This document shows, piece by piece, positions 47,600-60,823 of a stretch of DNA of 64,000 bases (its first letter is position 1; each line of letters starts with the position of its first letter). Made by a program: the position numbers and the translations under genes. The DNA lies in contig CM018052.1 in assembly GCA_008638375.1 (NCBI GenBank), positions 12,190,506-12,254,505 of the forward strand. The letters run 5' to 3'. Source of the DNA: Nyssa sinensis (Eukaryota; Streptophyta; Magnoliopsida; Cornales; Nyssaceae). The notes beneath the pieces were generated by a model. It saw nothing but the letters and a program-made list of their open reading frames with translations. It was not told the origin of the DNA and did no database searches.

Positions 47600-50561
47600 T
47601 ATTTTCACATTATTATATTTTTTTCCTTTAGCTATTATTTTCATTATTTTTTTTAATTTTCAATTTTTTAAAGCATGGTAAAATTTGTCTTGGATTTTTT
47701 TTCCTAACTTGGTTTCTTGACTAATTGGCTAGTTAGAAAAAAATAATTCATAATGTGGTCTAATTATCATTTAAAATTCTATAAGGTGACCTAATTAACT
47801 AATTATAGCCTAATCCGGTCTAGGGTGTTACATTCCACCTTTTCGGTTTCTTTGTTTGAGATAAAAGATAGGGAAAGTAAGAGAGAAAAGTGAGAATGAA
47901 AGAATTTGGACATGGATTTCTCTTTTTAAACGTAGATCTGGAAATTCTATGAGCTCATTCAAACGACCCTTACCTCATTTGAATGAGGTGACTAAATGAA
48001 AACATGCAAAAGAATTCTATGCTGGCTGTTCGAACGAGCCGAACCATTTTCCTCACACTTTGGCTTTCGCTGCCCAAATCACCCAACTTCAAATCTTAAT
48101 ATCTCACAAACCATTAAGTGAAGCTTAATAAAATTTTACATGACATTTTACATGATTGTTTTAAATTAAGTCTAGTTTCATATGGTTTGGAAGCACTCAA
48201 ACATTCCACCTACAACTCGAGTTATGGTCCAAATAGTCCATTAAGGTCAATTTTCGTCCACTTTGTATAAAAGTGTTATAACTCACTCATATAGGATCCA
48301 ACCAAGGCCAACGATATATCATTTTAAATCTAAGACATAGAGATTTAATTATAAATAAGTCTCACAAATTAATTAAAAAAATGTGGAGATATAAGCTTCG
48401 AAAAAGGACCGTTGTGTAAAGTCTTTATTGAGAAAATGTCAAGGTCAAGCTTATCAATGTCTTGTGTTATCACACCCATGTAAAGTGTATCCCAATACCT
48501 CCAAAATATGATATTTAATCTTAAATTCATGGAAGTGCACTCTCTATGAGTCTAAAATATTAAATCTTCGTTACTGCTTAAAAGTTTCACAATACAATGT
48601 ATTATTTCCAAAGCATTAGCTACTCATTAAATCTTATAATTACCCGAGATATTATAGATAAATCATGGTGCAAGTATGGATGTTTTCAGCCCTTGTTAGT
48701 GGAGGTTTTAGCTATTTTGCACTTACTTGCATGATACATATATATATATATGTTTGTGTGTGTGTGTGTGTTGTCTTATGTTTATGTCATGATGATTCTC
48801 CATTATACCATACATCATCTCATATACATATATTTTGTCTTTAATGATCATACTTACATACATCCTCACATACTATATAGTTAGGTTGATTTTCTCCTTT
48901 GGTTCATTGTTAATATCCTTGATTAGTAACTTAGTTGTCTCTTGTTAATGTAAACATTTCCATTTTTCCTATTCATGTGTTTTTCACATTGTTAATTGTG
49001 AATTTGTATCATTTATTATCCAAGTCTAATCACACTTATCTATAATTATCTTAATCTAATGTAACTCTTAACTGATTTCGGGTTTTGGATTGTTACATAA
49101 TAAAAGTACCTAAAGATACAACTCTCAAACAACTAACATGCCACAAACCAATGGATTACCGCCAGTCTTTTGTAATTTTGTGGTTGTTTTCTTCTTCTTG
49201 ATTAATATTGTATAACCATAACACCAACCATAATCCGTAGATTCACTATCATGGTAGTGTGCAACTCTCTGTGCAATGAAAATACGTGCCTACCCCAGTA
49301 TATGAACCTACATGTATTGCTTGACGCTAGGTATATAGGTTTCAAATAGAAGGAACAAACCCTTGTAGAGAAACTGACTATATAAACAAAAGCTAAAGCA
49401 AAAAATGCTTTCAATATATCTCTATGCTTTAAGAGGTTAGACCTCCTCTCCGTGTATCACAAAGCACCCTATTTATAACGAAAAAATTGTGTAAAATCCT
49501 AATCGTAGTTGGAAGAGGTATTAGAAACACAACTTTAGAAAGATACAAACAATACAGTCGCGATTTTTTCTACACGCGTTTGGATGAGGAACACATTCTC
49601 CTTCGGATGGTGTTCCGTTTGAACACTTACAAGCTACTATTCGATTGGACGAGCTACTAGAAAAATAGTTTGTTACTTACAATGGAATTATTCAAATTTT
49701 TTCACTAATTATTTAAATAATACCAATATAAGTTTGGAAACACATATTTTTCATTAATCATATAGCTTGACGTTACTAATAGGAAGTATATCTAGATGTT
49801 CAAGTGAAGATTGGAAAATTGAAAAGAAAAACTAGTGGGACTATTCATGAATCCTAAATAGGGTAGTCTTGCATACCCAAAAAAAGGGTAGTCTTTTTTG
49901 TTTGGATCTTTGGTATGCTTTTGCTTGATTTGCTGAACTAATAAATTTGACATTGTAGGCCATGATTTTTCTTTGCATTGCATTTTCATCTAAATCTGGT
50001 GTTCTTGTATGATTGATGTTTTTTTTTTGGGATATTATTAATCACTTGGCCACAACCAATTTAGAAGGTAATCAATTTAAATAATCAATGAATAGTAAAT
50101 AATCATCCTTGGGGAGTTAAAGGTTTTTTTGTTGATGTGTTGTTAAAAGTGTCCTTGGGAGTAGTTGTTTATTTGGGGAATCTATTCTAATGTAACCTTT
50201 ATTTTTTAGAGTTAGTTGGTTTTAAGTCCCTAAAAAAGATGTTAAATTATTGTAGTGTCTGTGCTAGTCATTGTTTGAGTATAGTCTATTTTGACCTCAA
50301 ATCCCATTATGATGAGTTGACACCAACCAATTTTAAAATATAACTTTTTCACCCTTAGATTTAAAATATAACTTTGAAACCCCATGATCTCTGCTACCCA
50401 TCTCTCCCACTAGCACTATACCACCTGAATCTCTTAGCAACTTAATCATTATTTATCTTTCTCTCTCTTCTCTCTATCTTGAACTTCAGAGGTCGGTGGC
50501 GGAGACGCAATGATCTATGACAAAACAAAATTGAGCAACCAAATCTTGGATAGGTGGTGAA
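47600..50561. other. Unresolved AT-rich stretch, possible old LTR pieces
   Basis: No coding region is supported. Two LTR-like starts appear on the minus strand: TGTAACACCCTAGACC at 47836, preceded by a purine-rich AAAAGGTGGAA, and TGTAACAATCCAAAACCC at 49097. A TATAAATAGGGTGC box on the minus strand near 49475 looks like a promoter, perhaps of a decayed LTR. A TA/TG repeat lies at 48738-48770. Frames here are short and have no family features. Confidence 0.35.
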
Positions 50562-51636
50562 TGTCACGCCCCGAATTTTCACAAACCCTGGGAGTGAGTG
50601 AAATGAATTAAGAAAAAAAAATAAAAGACAATTTAATGGATTCAATTAAATAGTCATTCATATCCTTCAACATATATACACATAAGGCACATTCAATAAA
50701 TATGTCTTACATCACAAAATATGCCCCAAGGGCCAAATATACTTCTAAGTTCTTTTCCCCTCCTTCCTTCAAGACTTCATCAAGTCTCAAGTACTCGGAG
50801 CGTTATCTATAATATGATATCCCACGAATGGGTCAGCGCAACTACTGGTATGACACAATACTAATGTAAGGAACAAAATTAAGGCGTGGCATGTGCAAGT
50901 GTACATTTATATCTACATGCCATTCAAATCATCCATACATCGACACAATGCATTATCAACATGTGTGACACACCCATGTCTCACTTTACGATTCTTCCTC
51001 GTTGGCATGAGTACCAACCGTATGTCTCACTTTACGGTACGTCTCCGTTGACATGTGTACCAATGGCCAATTTTGGGTTTTTCACAACAGGATCTACACC
51101 GTCATAATGCACAGCACCAAGTGCTCAACCCACACGATGTTTTCAAGGAATCACACTATGCCAATATGCTTTGATTTCACTATGCAACAATGCAATCTCA
51201 TTGAAGCATTTTATCCACACATGAAGCATACTTTAAATAATGTATTATACTTAAGGCAACAATAACATTTAAATCACAAAATTCCTTCCTCATGTGTGTA
51301 TGCTATACATATTCCATTTAAACACATGCTCAAGTTATATATTCAAAATCTTAACAATTCTCGAAGAACATAAATCACATACTGTACCAACACATAGAAT
51401 ATACGTATAGTAATGGTTCACGTTTATCACTTGACCAAACTCCCAAAGAAATAACAAGGAACGCATAAGCACATAAACAATCGAATAGACATACGAATCA
51501 TTAAATCAACATGAAAATCACTCCTAAACTTAATCCTATTCCTTACTTAGCAAAATATCATACCTGACAGGGTTTGTCTCAACCCTAGGAGTTGTGTCCG
51601 CTATGCAGTCAAACCGACCGGTGATAACACAGTCCT

Positions 51637-53014
51637 CTTACTGTATCTGTCTAGAAGATCAAACTGCCTTCTTCTTTCATTTCAGTGTTCCTAAGATTCA
51701 CAAATACGTCTCAGTCGATCGTTACATGAATTTATGCTATTCATCAAATTTTATATCTCTTTACTATTGGTATCTCTTTTACTTGAATAGACTCTACCAT
51801 TGAATCCAGAATGTTGAACAAAGTCGATTTAGGCTTTCGCGGAATTCAATTTGGACATCTGTACTAAAAAGGGCAAAATGGTCATTTTGCATTTTTACAT
51901 GTTCTTACTTCGGGCCTAATTCACTATTCTTTTATTTTAATCGGAGTCTGTCTGCCTACTTTTAACTCAGTAGCATTCTCATAATTTTTATTTATTTTTA
52001 TTTAATTAATTAAATTAATATTTTATTCTGAGGGCCTAATTTTAATAATCCTAAGTTTAGGGTTACTTTTAGAATTGTTCAATTTTGTGGATTAAATCAA
52101 AATTTTTGATTCAACTATTCTAAATCAGAATAGCCAAACAATGGCTAATCTCTAAAACCAGAATAGGATATCCCTATCCCCAATTTAATTTCAATTTCTA
52201 ATTTCTTATACTTGTTTCCAAACAGACCCATTCATTTAAATAAATCTTCAAAACATCACAGTTTTGAAAGAAGGCTTAGGTGCAGGTGGGTCGGATTTAA
52301 CCCGACCCGAACTGATCCGAACCCGAAGCCCTAAACAGTTCTTCTTCTCCTCGATTATCCAGTAGGGTTCCGGTGGATCTCTAGCGTCTTCTCCGGTGCC
52401 GGTGACCCTTTTCTAACCATTTTTCCACATGAAATTTATGTAGTTTTCTTCCTCTCTCCTTCTAGATCATAACTACCCAATTTATTTTCCACAAAACCAT
52501 CTCCATCTTTACAAAATTAGAGGAGTTTAATGGTTGTTTCGCTTTTTCGGCCAGCTCCGACCGACTGAATATCTTCATTTTATACCCCATTTTTCCTACT
52601 GTTTTCTCTCCTTTCTTCTTCTAATTAATTTCTGCACTCAAGGGAAATATTTTCCCATCATAAAAACTAATAATGCCCCAAAAACCCTAGAACCCGATTA
52701 TCATCATAACTTGTAGCTAGCTATATTTCTTTCATTTCTTACTCTTTTTCGTTCATTCCTTTTGCAAATAATTCCTTATTTCATGCACAATATAACTCTA
52801 CAATCAAAACTAATTATCAAGACTTAAATTTGAAAAACAGAAACTAGGCTACTCACCTACTTTTCTAATTTTTCTCTTGGTACAGTATACCCCCTTCTTC
52901 TTCTTGGTTCAACTTCTGAACTTCTCCCAATGTTCACCGCTTCTCCCACTTGGTCATTTCTTTTCTGATTCCCTTTCTAATCACACACGCATATATACAG
53001 CTAAGCAACTGACC

Positions 53015-53055
<41 letters not shown>

Positions 53056-53196
53056 CCTCACTTTCTCCCTCTCTACTTCATACCTACTCTTACCATCAAG
53101 TCTAATTTTTGTACACTCACACACTCTTCAAATTATGAACTCACACAACCACACGCAACACTCATATATATATAATGTAGATATTATGCTACACTA

Positions 53197-53228
<32 letters not shown>

Positions 53229-54018
53229 TGTACACACCCTGAACATACCCACTTACACACACAATCAACCAACCCCTCCCATCACTCCTCACACACACGC
53301 CAATTCACCTATTGCCCCTTCCCATTTCATTTCTTTTTTTTGCTTTCTTTTCTTCTTCTATTCTTTTTTTTTTCTTTGCATGCATTTGCATGCTTATGTA
53401 TATATAATAAAATTGTATTATAGACATATTTATACATTTATACTAAATACATATATTTTTATAATACAAATTTATACTTAACCGTATATATATATATATA
53501 CTTGTATATATATATATATATATTTTTATGATTATACTTATATATACATATATATTATCTCATATATATATTCTCGTATTCATTAAAATACATTGTGCAT
53601 GTATATCGAGGCATGTACTGGCCTACGTGCACGATTTTTCGTACCTCTCGAGTTTTATTGTACGGTACTCCTGGGTACTCAAGATTACTTATAATTCACT
53701 TATCGTATTTTTAAATATCGTAACTGCTCTATTGGTGACTCACTGTTCATCTCGAACTACGTGTCCATTACTGTATATTACTCATTGTGATACTTCGGGT
53801 ATATTTTGGGATATATTATTTTCGGTCTGTTTTTGGTCTCAGTTTCCTTTTGATACTATGTTCATTATTTGATCAAAGCTCGGTATTATTATTTGACTCT
53901 TTGGACATAATTGAAATTATTCTATTTCATTCGGAACTTATGTTCGGTTAAAACTAGTATTACGCTACTCGACCCGATCTATCTCGGTTTATGTGTTATC
54001 CTGGGTCAGGGTACTACA
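51637..54018 (-). repeat. LTR I: truncated B-type LTR inside H
   Basis: On the minus strand it starts TGTAGTACCCTGACCC at 54018. It resembles the LTR of B over its length (LTR module near 51830-52010, a GGTCGGATTTAACCCG-type stretch near 52288, CT and TA repeats). The TGTCACGACC end is missing; the sequence breaks near 51637. Confidence 0.6.
53016..53050. repeat. CT microsatellite
   Basis: Run of about 17 CT units within LTR I; further TA runs at 53205-53229 and 53487-53522. Confidence 0.8.
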
Positions 54019-54469
54019 AATAGTGTTGTACCGGTAAAATGAAAAATTTACTCTCATTTTTCAGGTCTCTACAATGAAACTCATAATGTGGAGATTGTAA
54101 CATCCCGACCTAATTACTATATAATTAGGGGTGCTTAGTAAGCTTTAAGAGAACATTAGTGTACAATTAGACCATGACAATAACGTCGTAATGATAATTC
54201 TTGTGAAAATTAAAATAGAAGAAATGGATATGAAAAAATGACGATGAAATTAATAAAGAAATACATAAATGTTAAGCCTAAATGTTTAAGCAAGTATCAT
54301 AACTAATCATGTTAATTAGTTTAACTACATAAAAGAGAAATCTTCATGAGCATAAAATATATTAAGAAATTTATAAATATATAAATTAAGTATAATCAAT
54401 GATAAGCTATTAAATAAAAGTGTAAAATTTTCTACCAACACAACAAAAAGAAGAAAAGAAAAATAAGCC

Positions 54470-54548
54470 AAAAATGTTGGCCTAAAGAGTTGAACCTAGC
54501 ACCTTGAGCCATAGAGGGACTTACCTAAAGTGTGAGTCCACTAGGCTA
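54470..54548 (-). ncRNA. tRNA-like unit J1, antisense in LTR J
   Basis: Minus strand: A box TAGCCTAGTGG (54548-54538) fits TRGYNNARNNG fully; B box GGTTCAACTCT (54496-54486) fits 9 of 11; a TTTTT run follows at 54474-54470. It lies about 0.4 kb after the LTR start, the same place as the unit in LTR L. Confidence 0.5.
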
Positions 54549-55845
54549 TCTACAAAAATGTACTATGATAGACAAAATATAACTCTATAAGATGGAATTG
54601 GGTAGGCCAATGTTGAAACAATAAGGTGTCAACACCCTATTGCATCCTCAACTCAACCAATGGAAACACATGCATCAAATCCCTCTATGATGCATGCACA
54701 GACCTTGAGTGCATAAGGATATAATCAGACTTGGGTGTGTATAGATATTGTGTATTTCAAGCCAAGGTAGTTCAAATAGGAAGAAAGAAAGAGAAAGCAA
54801 TGAGAAGAAGAAGAAAAAGAAGGAGTGTTGCATGTGAGGCTACCTAAACCAAACCCAAGAAGGGAGTTCTCCAACCATGGGGACTTAGAAGGAACCCTAA
54901 TCGTGCATGCAACCAAGATAGAGAGTTGGAAGAAAAAGGAGAGAGAAGTTGCTAGTGAGAGAAAATTTGAAAGCTTTCAAAACTAGCTCTAAAGAGGTAA
55001 GATTCAAACCTTAGATCTCTTATTTAGTTTCTAGAAGAAATCACTGTAAGTTTAGTAATATAATGGACTACGAGGCTCTAGGAGAAGCCCGCACAATAGA
55101 GCCTCCATTAACGAAGGCTCGAAGTTGGGTTCCAACAAAAATTAAACTAAAATGGATTTTGTGAACGAGGACCCAAACTAGATGAAAAAAGGGTTATAGT
55201 GAGAAAAGAACCAAGACATTTGGCACAGAAATGAGCATTTTATAAAAAGGTTGCAAGTTTAGGGGATGGTCCACCCAAAAGAACTTTGACTAAATCGATT
55301 TTTGAGGTCATAGGCATGTAGACACTTCCTCAACATTCACAATAGTCCAAGAACGATAACAAATGGTGATGAAACGAATAAGAAACAATGAAAATTCAAG
55401 CATGCTAGAAAATTGAGGTGAATGGAATCTGGTCATTTAACCGAGAATTATTGGACCAAATTGACCTTAAATTGATCCTAAAAGAGTTTAGAATGATTTA
55501 GAATCAATAAGTGGCTCAAAAACTTAACGAAAAATGGGTTTGAAAACTAAAACTTTTCCAATTTCCAGCACCGTCACAGGAGACGATGACCGGCGATCCA
55601 CCAGAAAAGAAGGTTACTCGGGTCTCGTTAAACGGGTCTTCGGTCACGGGTTCGGTTCGAAACCCGCCTAGACACAGTAACGGGCAACCAAAAAATGCCA
55701 TTTTGAGCATTTGATTTAAGTGTTTTAAGTGGATTTGGATAGTTTGGCAACGTGGATAAACCCCTAATTTGATAAATTGGTTAGACCTGGGATATTCTAT
55801 CCCTGGTTTGGCTCCTTATTCACTGTTTGGCAAAACAAAAATCAG

Positions 55846-55936
55846 AAAAATAATGGAAGACGCAGCTCCCCATGTTTGAACCGTGAACCTCCCACACGTG
55901 GGAAACTAAAATTGTCACACGTGTCCCACTGTGCTA
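55846..55936 (-). ncRNA. tRNA-like unit J2, antisense in LTR J
   Basis: Minus strand: A box TAGCACAGTGG (55936-55926) fits fully; B box GGTTCAAACAT (55882-55872) fits 7 of 11; TTTTT at 55850-55846. The AT-rich stretch before it and the TGCC-AGT-GCACAGTGG text match the unit in LTR B, so J2 and the B unit share position and origin. Confidence 0.45.
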
Positions 55937-57050
55937 CTGTGGCACTTGTGTAATAATAATAATAAAATATATACATATTATTAAATAATTTAATAATATG
56001 ATAAATGCTCTGTACCTGAATAAAATGAAAGAATAGTTTATTCTAACTTTCTTCGATGTTCTAGACACAATAGCGAGGTCCATTTTACTAAATGGAATCC
56101 CAAAAATTAGGATACGTAAAATGTAATAATTACAAAAAATGCCACTAGGCTTAATATAAACTATAGATATGCAAATTAAGATCCGAAAAAGCCTAAATCA
56201 ATTATCTTCGACACTCCAGACCTAACTGTGACATCCATTTAAGGAAAATAAGACTCGGTAACAAATTAAGGAATAATCAATACATCCTTAAGACTTAATG
56301 AACCTGCCAGAAGAGTGTAATTGGACTAGAAAAGGCTCAAATTCAATAATTAAATTACATGACAGTTTAAAAAAAATGCTTAATAAGATCTTGAATTGTG
56401 TTATAGGGACCTTCGACTAAAGAAAGGATTTTAGCATAAGAATTTTGGACTTTAGGTGAGTATTTCATGCCATGTTTAAGGTGAATTTTATTATAGATAT
56501 AAATATTGAATTCCTTTATGACTTTGATAATAAACGCCTTCCACTTAATATCGTTTTGAATAACTTATCGATATATAATGTCATTTTCTTTATGACTTTT
56601 GATAACAGATACATTGTACCTAATATATGTTTTGAATGATTCGTCGATATCTATATTGTCTTCTTTTTTATTCAAGAAAATGTTTCGTGAGGTACTCAAA
56701 ATATTATACAATTTCGTACCGATCTTTGAATTGTTTTGACTAAATACTATATATAGAACTCTTATTTGGATAACTGAGCTTGTTATTAATGATTATTGAT
56801 TTTGGATATGATTTTGATGTTTTGAATAGACCAATCTTCTATATATGGTCATTATCGAATAAATTGTTACCTTATCAAACCCTAACCACGAGGTATATTA
56901 GTGGCGAGCCTCATAGAATGGCATTATCAAACTAGTTTCATTGAATATCGATCTCAATCAACGAGGTTCTAATTTATTGACCATAAAATCTTCTATATAT
57001 GGTCATTATCGAATAGATTGTGACTTTATCGAATCCTAACCACATGGTAT

Positions 57051-57607
57051 TGATATACCATAAAAGAGCAGGCCAATCAGCACTTGACACGTATGATTAT
57101 GAATCCAATTCATGCTCGGCTAACTCAGCTCTTGCTCAGCCAATGGCTAAGCGCTCGAGCATCCAGATCAGCACAAAATGTTGGAAGTGGCCAAGCATAT
57201 GCCTCCAGAGCACATATATCGGGATAAGGATCTCAGAGTTAATTACAGGATCCAGACCCACACTCCAGACCTTGTCACCGCCTTAGCGGATGCCGAGCAG
57301 GGAATAAGGAAACAGTCTTTAACAAGGAAACAGTCTTCAACAAGGAAACTACCATCTATGATTATCTCTACGCAATACTCCACAAGGGAACTGCAATCTC
57401 CGATGATCAAATCCCTACATTCATGGCTCCAAATCCTAATCAACTTAGGAAAGCCACGGCCTATAAATTAAACCCTAAAGGTACGCTTTATTTTCATGCT
57501 CATTCTTTGGCTTTCAATACAGTCTTTCAATTCCATTTACTTACTTAAGCATTGGAGCGGCTACAGCCGGAGCCAATCCTTATTGCGAGTCGAAAAGTGC
57601 AGCATCA
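57051..57607 (+). repeat. 5' LTR of element K (about 557 bp, start approximate)
   Basis: Ends at AGCATCA just before the primer site. A TATAAAT box lies at 57462-57468, and a repeated 'aaggaaacagtcttcaaca' phrase at 57310-57345. The start at TGATATACC is inferred from the TG rule only; no second LTR is present to prove it. Confidence 0.5.
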
Positions 57608-57608
57608 G

Positions 57609-57627
57609 TTTGGCGCCGTCTATGGGA
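57609..57627 (+). other. Primer binding site of element K
   Basis: TTTGGCGCCGTCTATGGGA; close variants serve as primer sites in Tat/Ogre elements, commonly assigned to tRNA-Arg. Confidence 0.7.
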
Positions 57628-57685
57628 ACGACTAATCTCCAAGTGCTCTATTCACAAATTCATCTCTTTCTCTCACCGAAAAACT

Positions 57686-60336
57686 ATGGCCCCAAATCTC
57701 CGACCGCGACAGAATACTCAGATTCTGTAAAGCTCTCAGCGTCAGCCGCCTACTCCATGAGCAAGGGGGCCAACGGTTAATCCCATGTGACCAGAGATCG
57801 AATCGATCAAACGACACAATGAACTGGTGTAGGAATAGTTGCTCGCCATCACCAGAACGCTGGCAACGCTCACACAGAATCAAGGGACGAACCCTCCTAA
57901 CCCACCGGTCAACATTGCTGCGGGAACTCAATCTCCTGTTACCACGGAGAATGAAGAACCTCATGAGCAGACTCCAAATAACCAGCCTGGGCACCCCCAG
58001 GGTGTTGCCCGTGTTGGCAGAGATCCATAGCCGTCAGCAGCTCCAGGTTGGGGAACATCAGCCTTCGTTCCTGACGTCCATTACCAGAGCACTACTCGAG
58101 CCCCAACTCCAAGGGCTTCGGGAGCACATCCGGCACCACCGGAGCCTCATCCCCATGCAGTACCAATCCCGTCGGTTCGGAACCCTCCTCCGTCCGAAGG
58201 GCGTACTCAACCCTACTACCCTGAAGTCAAGGCTGTCAGACAGGGTTCGCAAGATGTCAGACTCAGAGATCCGCAGAGGGTAGAGGAAATTGCCGAGTCT
58301 ATGGACTGAACAATTACCTTGAAAGGTCCTCAGAACCCTCGAGAGCAAGACGAGTTCGCCAGGCTGCTCGAAAGACTAGCCACCCCATTCACTCACGCCA
58401 TCATGTCAGAAGAAAGGCCCAGAAAGTTCATGGTGCCCAAGTTCACTCTGTACGATGGGTCTGGAGATCCAGAAGATCATCTCTCGCACTACCAGCATAC
58501 GATGGCCCTTTACGGTGCCTCTGATGCTTTTATGTGCCGAACTTTTATCACCAGCTTGAAGGGAACTGCTCTGAAGTGGTTCCACAACCTCCCTCCGAAC
58601 TCAATTACCAGCTTCTATGAGCTCGGTAGACAATTCTTGGATAGGTTTATGACCAGCAGAAGGCTCAGAAGGGGACCAGAGTTCCTGTTAAATGTCAAGT
58701 AGACTAAGGAGGAGTCCCTCAGAGCCTACATTGCGCCCTTCAATGCCGAACTCACGGAGATCACTGACTGCAGCCCAAAATTCCTTGTAGCTGCCTTAAC
58801 TGCCGGGCTTGCCCACAGTGGCTTCAGAGACTCCTTGACAAAGAGCCCTCCAGCCGACATGGCAGCACTAATGGATCGGGCCAGGAAATAAATTAACTTA
58901 GAAGAAGCCAACCGCACATCGCAGAAGGGCAAAGACCAAACCCAGAGGGATAATCCGAAGAGGGAGGATCACAAGAAGGAGGACCATAGAAGAGACTTCA
59001 GCAAGAAGAGGGCCAGGAGCCCAGAGAAAAGAACAGCACCCAGAGCTGTGTACAATTCCGGACCAAGGGAATTCACCAACTTCACTCCTTTGAACACTAC
59101 ACCGAACCAGGTGCTTCGGCAAATTCGAGATCGGGAGAACCTGAGGTGGTCGGAACCAATCAAAGGAAATCCCAGTCTTCGGGACCAAAGTAAGTATTGT
59201 AATTTCCATAAAGATCATGGACATACGACTAACTCATGCAGGATCCTCCGGTATGAGATAGAGCAGCTCATAAAGAAGGGGCGTCTTCGGGAGTTCGTCA
59301 AGCAAGACAGAAGGCAGAACCCTCAAGAAGACAAGCCTCAACAACGGCCAGACCAGAGGCCCGAGTAGAGGCAGGAGCAGAGGGAAGGACGAAACGAGCC
59401 TCAGAGGCAAAATAACCACGTCATCTACGTCCTCCATGCTGACTCCCCTATCACTGGAATGTCCAACAGGGAAAGAAAGAGATATGCTCGGGAGGCCAGA
59501 GCTGCCCCGAACGTATTACAGATCTCCAACGTGGAAAAGAGGCTCAACCCAGCACCGGAGATCCAATTTACTGAACAAGATCTAGCAGGGGTACACTGCC
59601 CTCACAGTGACGCCCTCGTCATCACTCTCAAAATTGCCAACTTCGAGATCAGGAGAGTCATGGTCGATACTGGCAGCTCTGTCAAAATACTATTCCATGA
59701 GCCACTTAAACAGATGGGAATGGACCATGGTAAAATCAAGCCTACTACTGCTGTGATGGCAGCTTTTGATGGCAATCTCAGCACCCCACTGGGGAGAATC
59801 GACCTTCCTACTACTGTAGGAGAGGGTGAAGGGCAGAAGACCACCATCTCGGAGTACATGGTGTTGAATATGAAATCTCCCTACAACGTCATAATCGGGA
59901 GACCTTGGTTGCACTAGATAGGGGCGGTTACCTCGACCCTCCATTAGTGTCTGAAGTATGTCCATAACCAGAACGTTCACTCTGTCAGAGGGTGTTAGCC
60001 AACCTCCCGGGAGTGTCATGCCATTGCCCTCAAGGAGAAGGCCCTCAAATAGCAATTACAGTACACTCGGGACTGTGCAGATCCAGTTCTCACCCGCACT
60101 CCTGAGGTGGAAAGTTGCCCATCCAGCATTGAAGAACCCCTGAGCCCAAGGGGACGAGACAGCCGAGCCAAACCTGTTGGCGAGCCCATCAAAGTGTTGG
60201 TCAGTTCAGAAGTAAAGGGGCGTTATTTGTACATTGGCCCAGATCTGACGCACACCGAGCAGGAAAATATAGTCAGGTTTCTGAAAGACAACCTCTCTAT
60301 ATTTGCTTAGGAAACCAAAGACATGGAGGGTATAGA
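57686..60336 (+). pseudogene. gag-protease of element K
   Basis: One reading frame from the ATG at 57686 (MAPNLRPR) to the point where L begins. Capsid part about 58320-58890 with FTLYDGSGDPEDHL, ALKWFHNLPP and F-RFM; then a Lys/Arg/Glu-rich linker, the zinc-binding-like CNFHKDHGHTTNSC (about 59195-59245), and protease with VMVDTGSS (about 59660) and NVIIGRPWL. Fifteen premature stops: TAA 57728, TGA 57758 and 57788, TAG 57830, 57836, 58028, TGA 58307, TAG 58700, TAA 58889, TAG 59366, 59915, 59945, 59996, 60050 and 60308. No frameshift is seen. Confidence 0.88.
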
Positions 60337-60744
60337 TGTAACACCCCGACTTTGCGTAATTAATAATTTGTTGTTAACTATTAATTAATACCGGCTTATA
60401 GAATGACTTAGGGAATAAATTATAATCCCGACGGTCGCCATAGACCGATTAAATAAAGAAAATGTCTGGAGGGAAGGGTACTTTACCTGAACTCAAATTA
60501 CTGATTAATTCGGTGAGATAACGCCGTTTTAATACTAACGAAACCCGAATTAGCTAACCCGGGAAATTCTGAATGATTAATAATGACACGGAACCCCTGA
60601 CACTGAAGAATACTGAAATACGGAACCCTCGGAAGAAACCACATCGAAAAAGGAGTTACGGAATGAAAGTTATGGAAGAAACATTGAAATCGAATTAATG
60701 CGCAGCCAAACAGGGCCTAAGCCCGAAATAAGGAAAAAAGACCA

Positions 60745-60823
60745 AAAAATGTGGCCAAGGGGATTTGATCCCTTGACCAAACTAGGCAAAATTTAGTTTA
60801 CCAAAAAATTACCACCTAGGCTA
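60745..60823 (-). ncRNA. tRNA-like unit, antisense in LTR L
   Basis: Minus strand: A box TAGCCTAGGTG (60823-60813) fits TRGYNNARNNG fully; B box GGATCAAATCC (60771-60761) fits 9 of 11; TTTTTT follows at 60750-60745. Spacing of 52 bp between box starts equals that of J1. Confidence 0.5.

Larger units (their letters stand above)
50562..54073 (-). mobile_element. Element H: solo LTR with a nested LTR inside
   Basis: Plus strand from TGTCACGCCCCGAA to GGTCTCTACA, the same ends and family as the E and D LTRs. H sequence is 50562-51636 and 54019-54073; LTR I lies between. Flanks are GTGAA (50557-50561) and ATGAA (54074-54078), a one-mismatch target duplication. No interior, so a solo LTR. Compared with E about 0.55 kb of H is missing at the I junction. 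Confidence 0.65.
54096..57050 (+). repeat. LTR J (plus strand, right end not found)
   Basis: Starts TGTAACATCCCGACC. It shows LTR hallmarks of this group in order: a tRNA-like unit, a splice-donor-like GTAAGT near 55026, a GGTTCGGTTCGAAACCCG-type stretch, a second tRNA-like unit, LTR module units (56035-56300), and a GTGAGTAT site near 56456. The usual GGGTCGTGACA end is absent; the stretch ends at element K. Two internal duplications lie at its right side (56512-56660 and 56835-57047). Confidence 0.6.
57051..60336 (+). mobile_element. Element K: Tat/Ogre-type retrotransposon, interrupted by L
   Basis: Plus strand: an LTR of about 557 bp, a TTTGGCGCCGTCTATGGGA primer site, and a single frame for gag and protease (57686-60336). 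The frame is cut by LTR L; RT, RNase H and integrase are not in the window. The short LTR, the TGGCGCC-type primer site and the gag C-terminus are typical of the Tat branch and unlike all other elements here. GC content of the coding part is clearly higher than the surroundings. Confidence 0.85.

Noticed and set aside
53197..53481. Tyr/Ile-rich and His-rich frames
   Set aside because: Reading of TA and CA microsatellites in LTR I.
57819..58283. 154-codon frame overlapping the start of K gag
   Set aside because: It is in another frame; the gag frame with MAPNLRPR and downstream capsid motifs is continuous in frame with the protease, so this one is a shadow.
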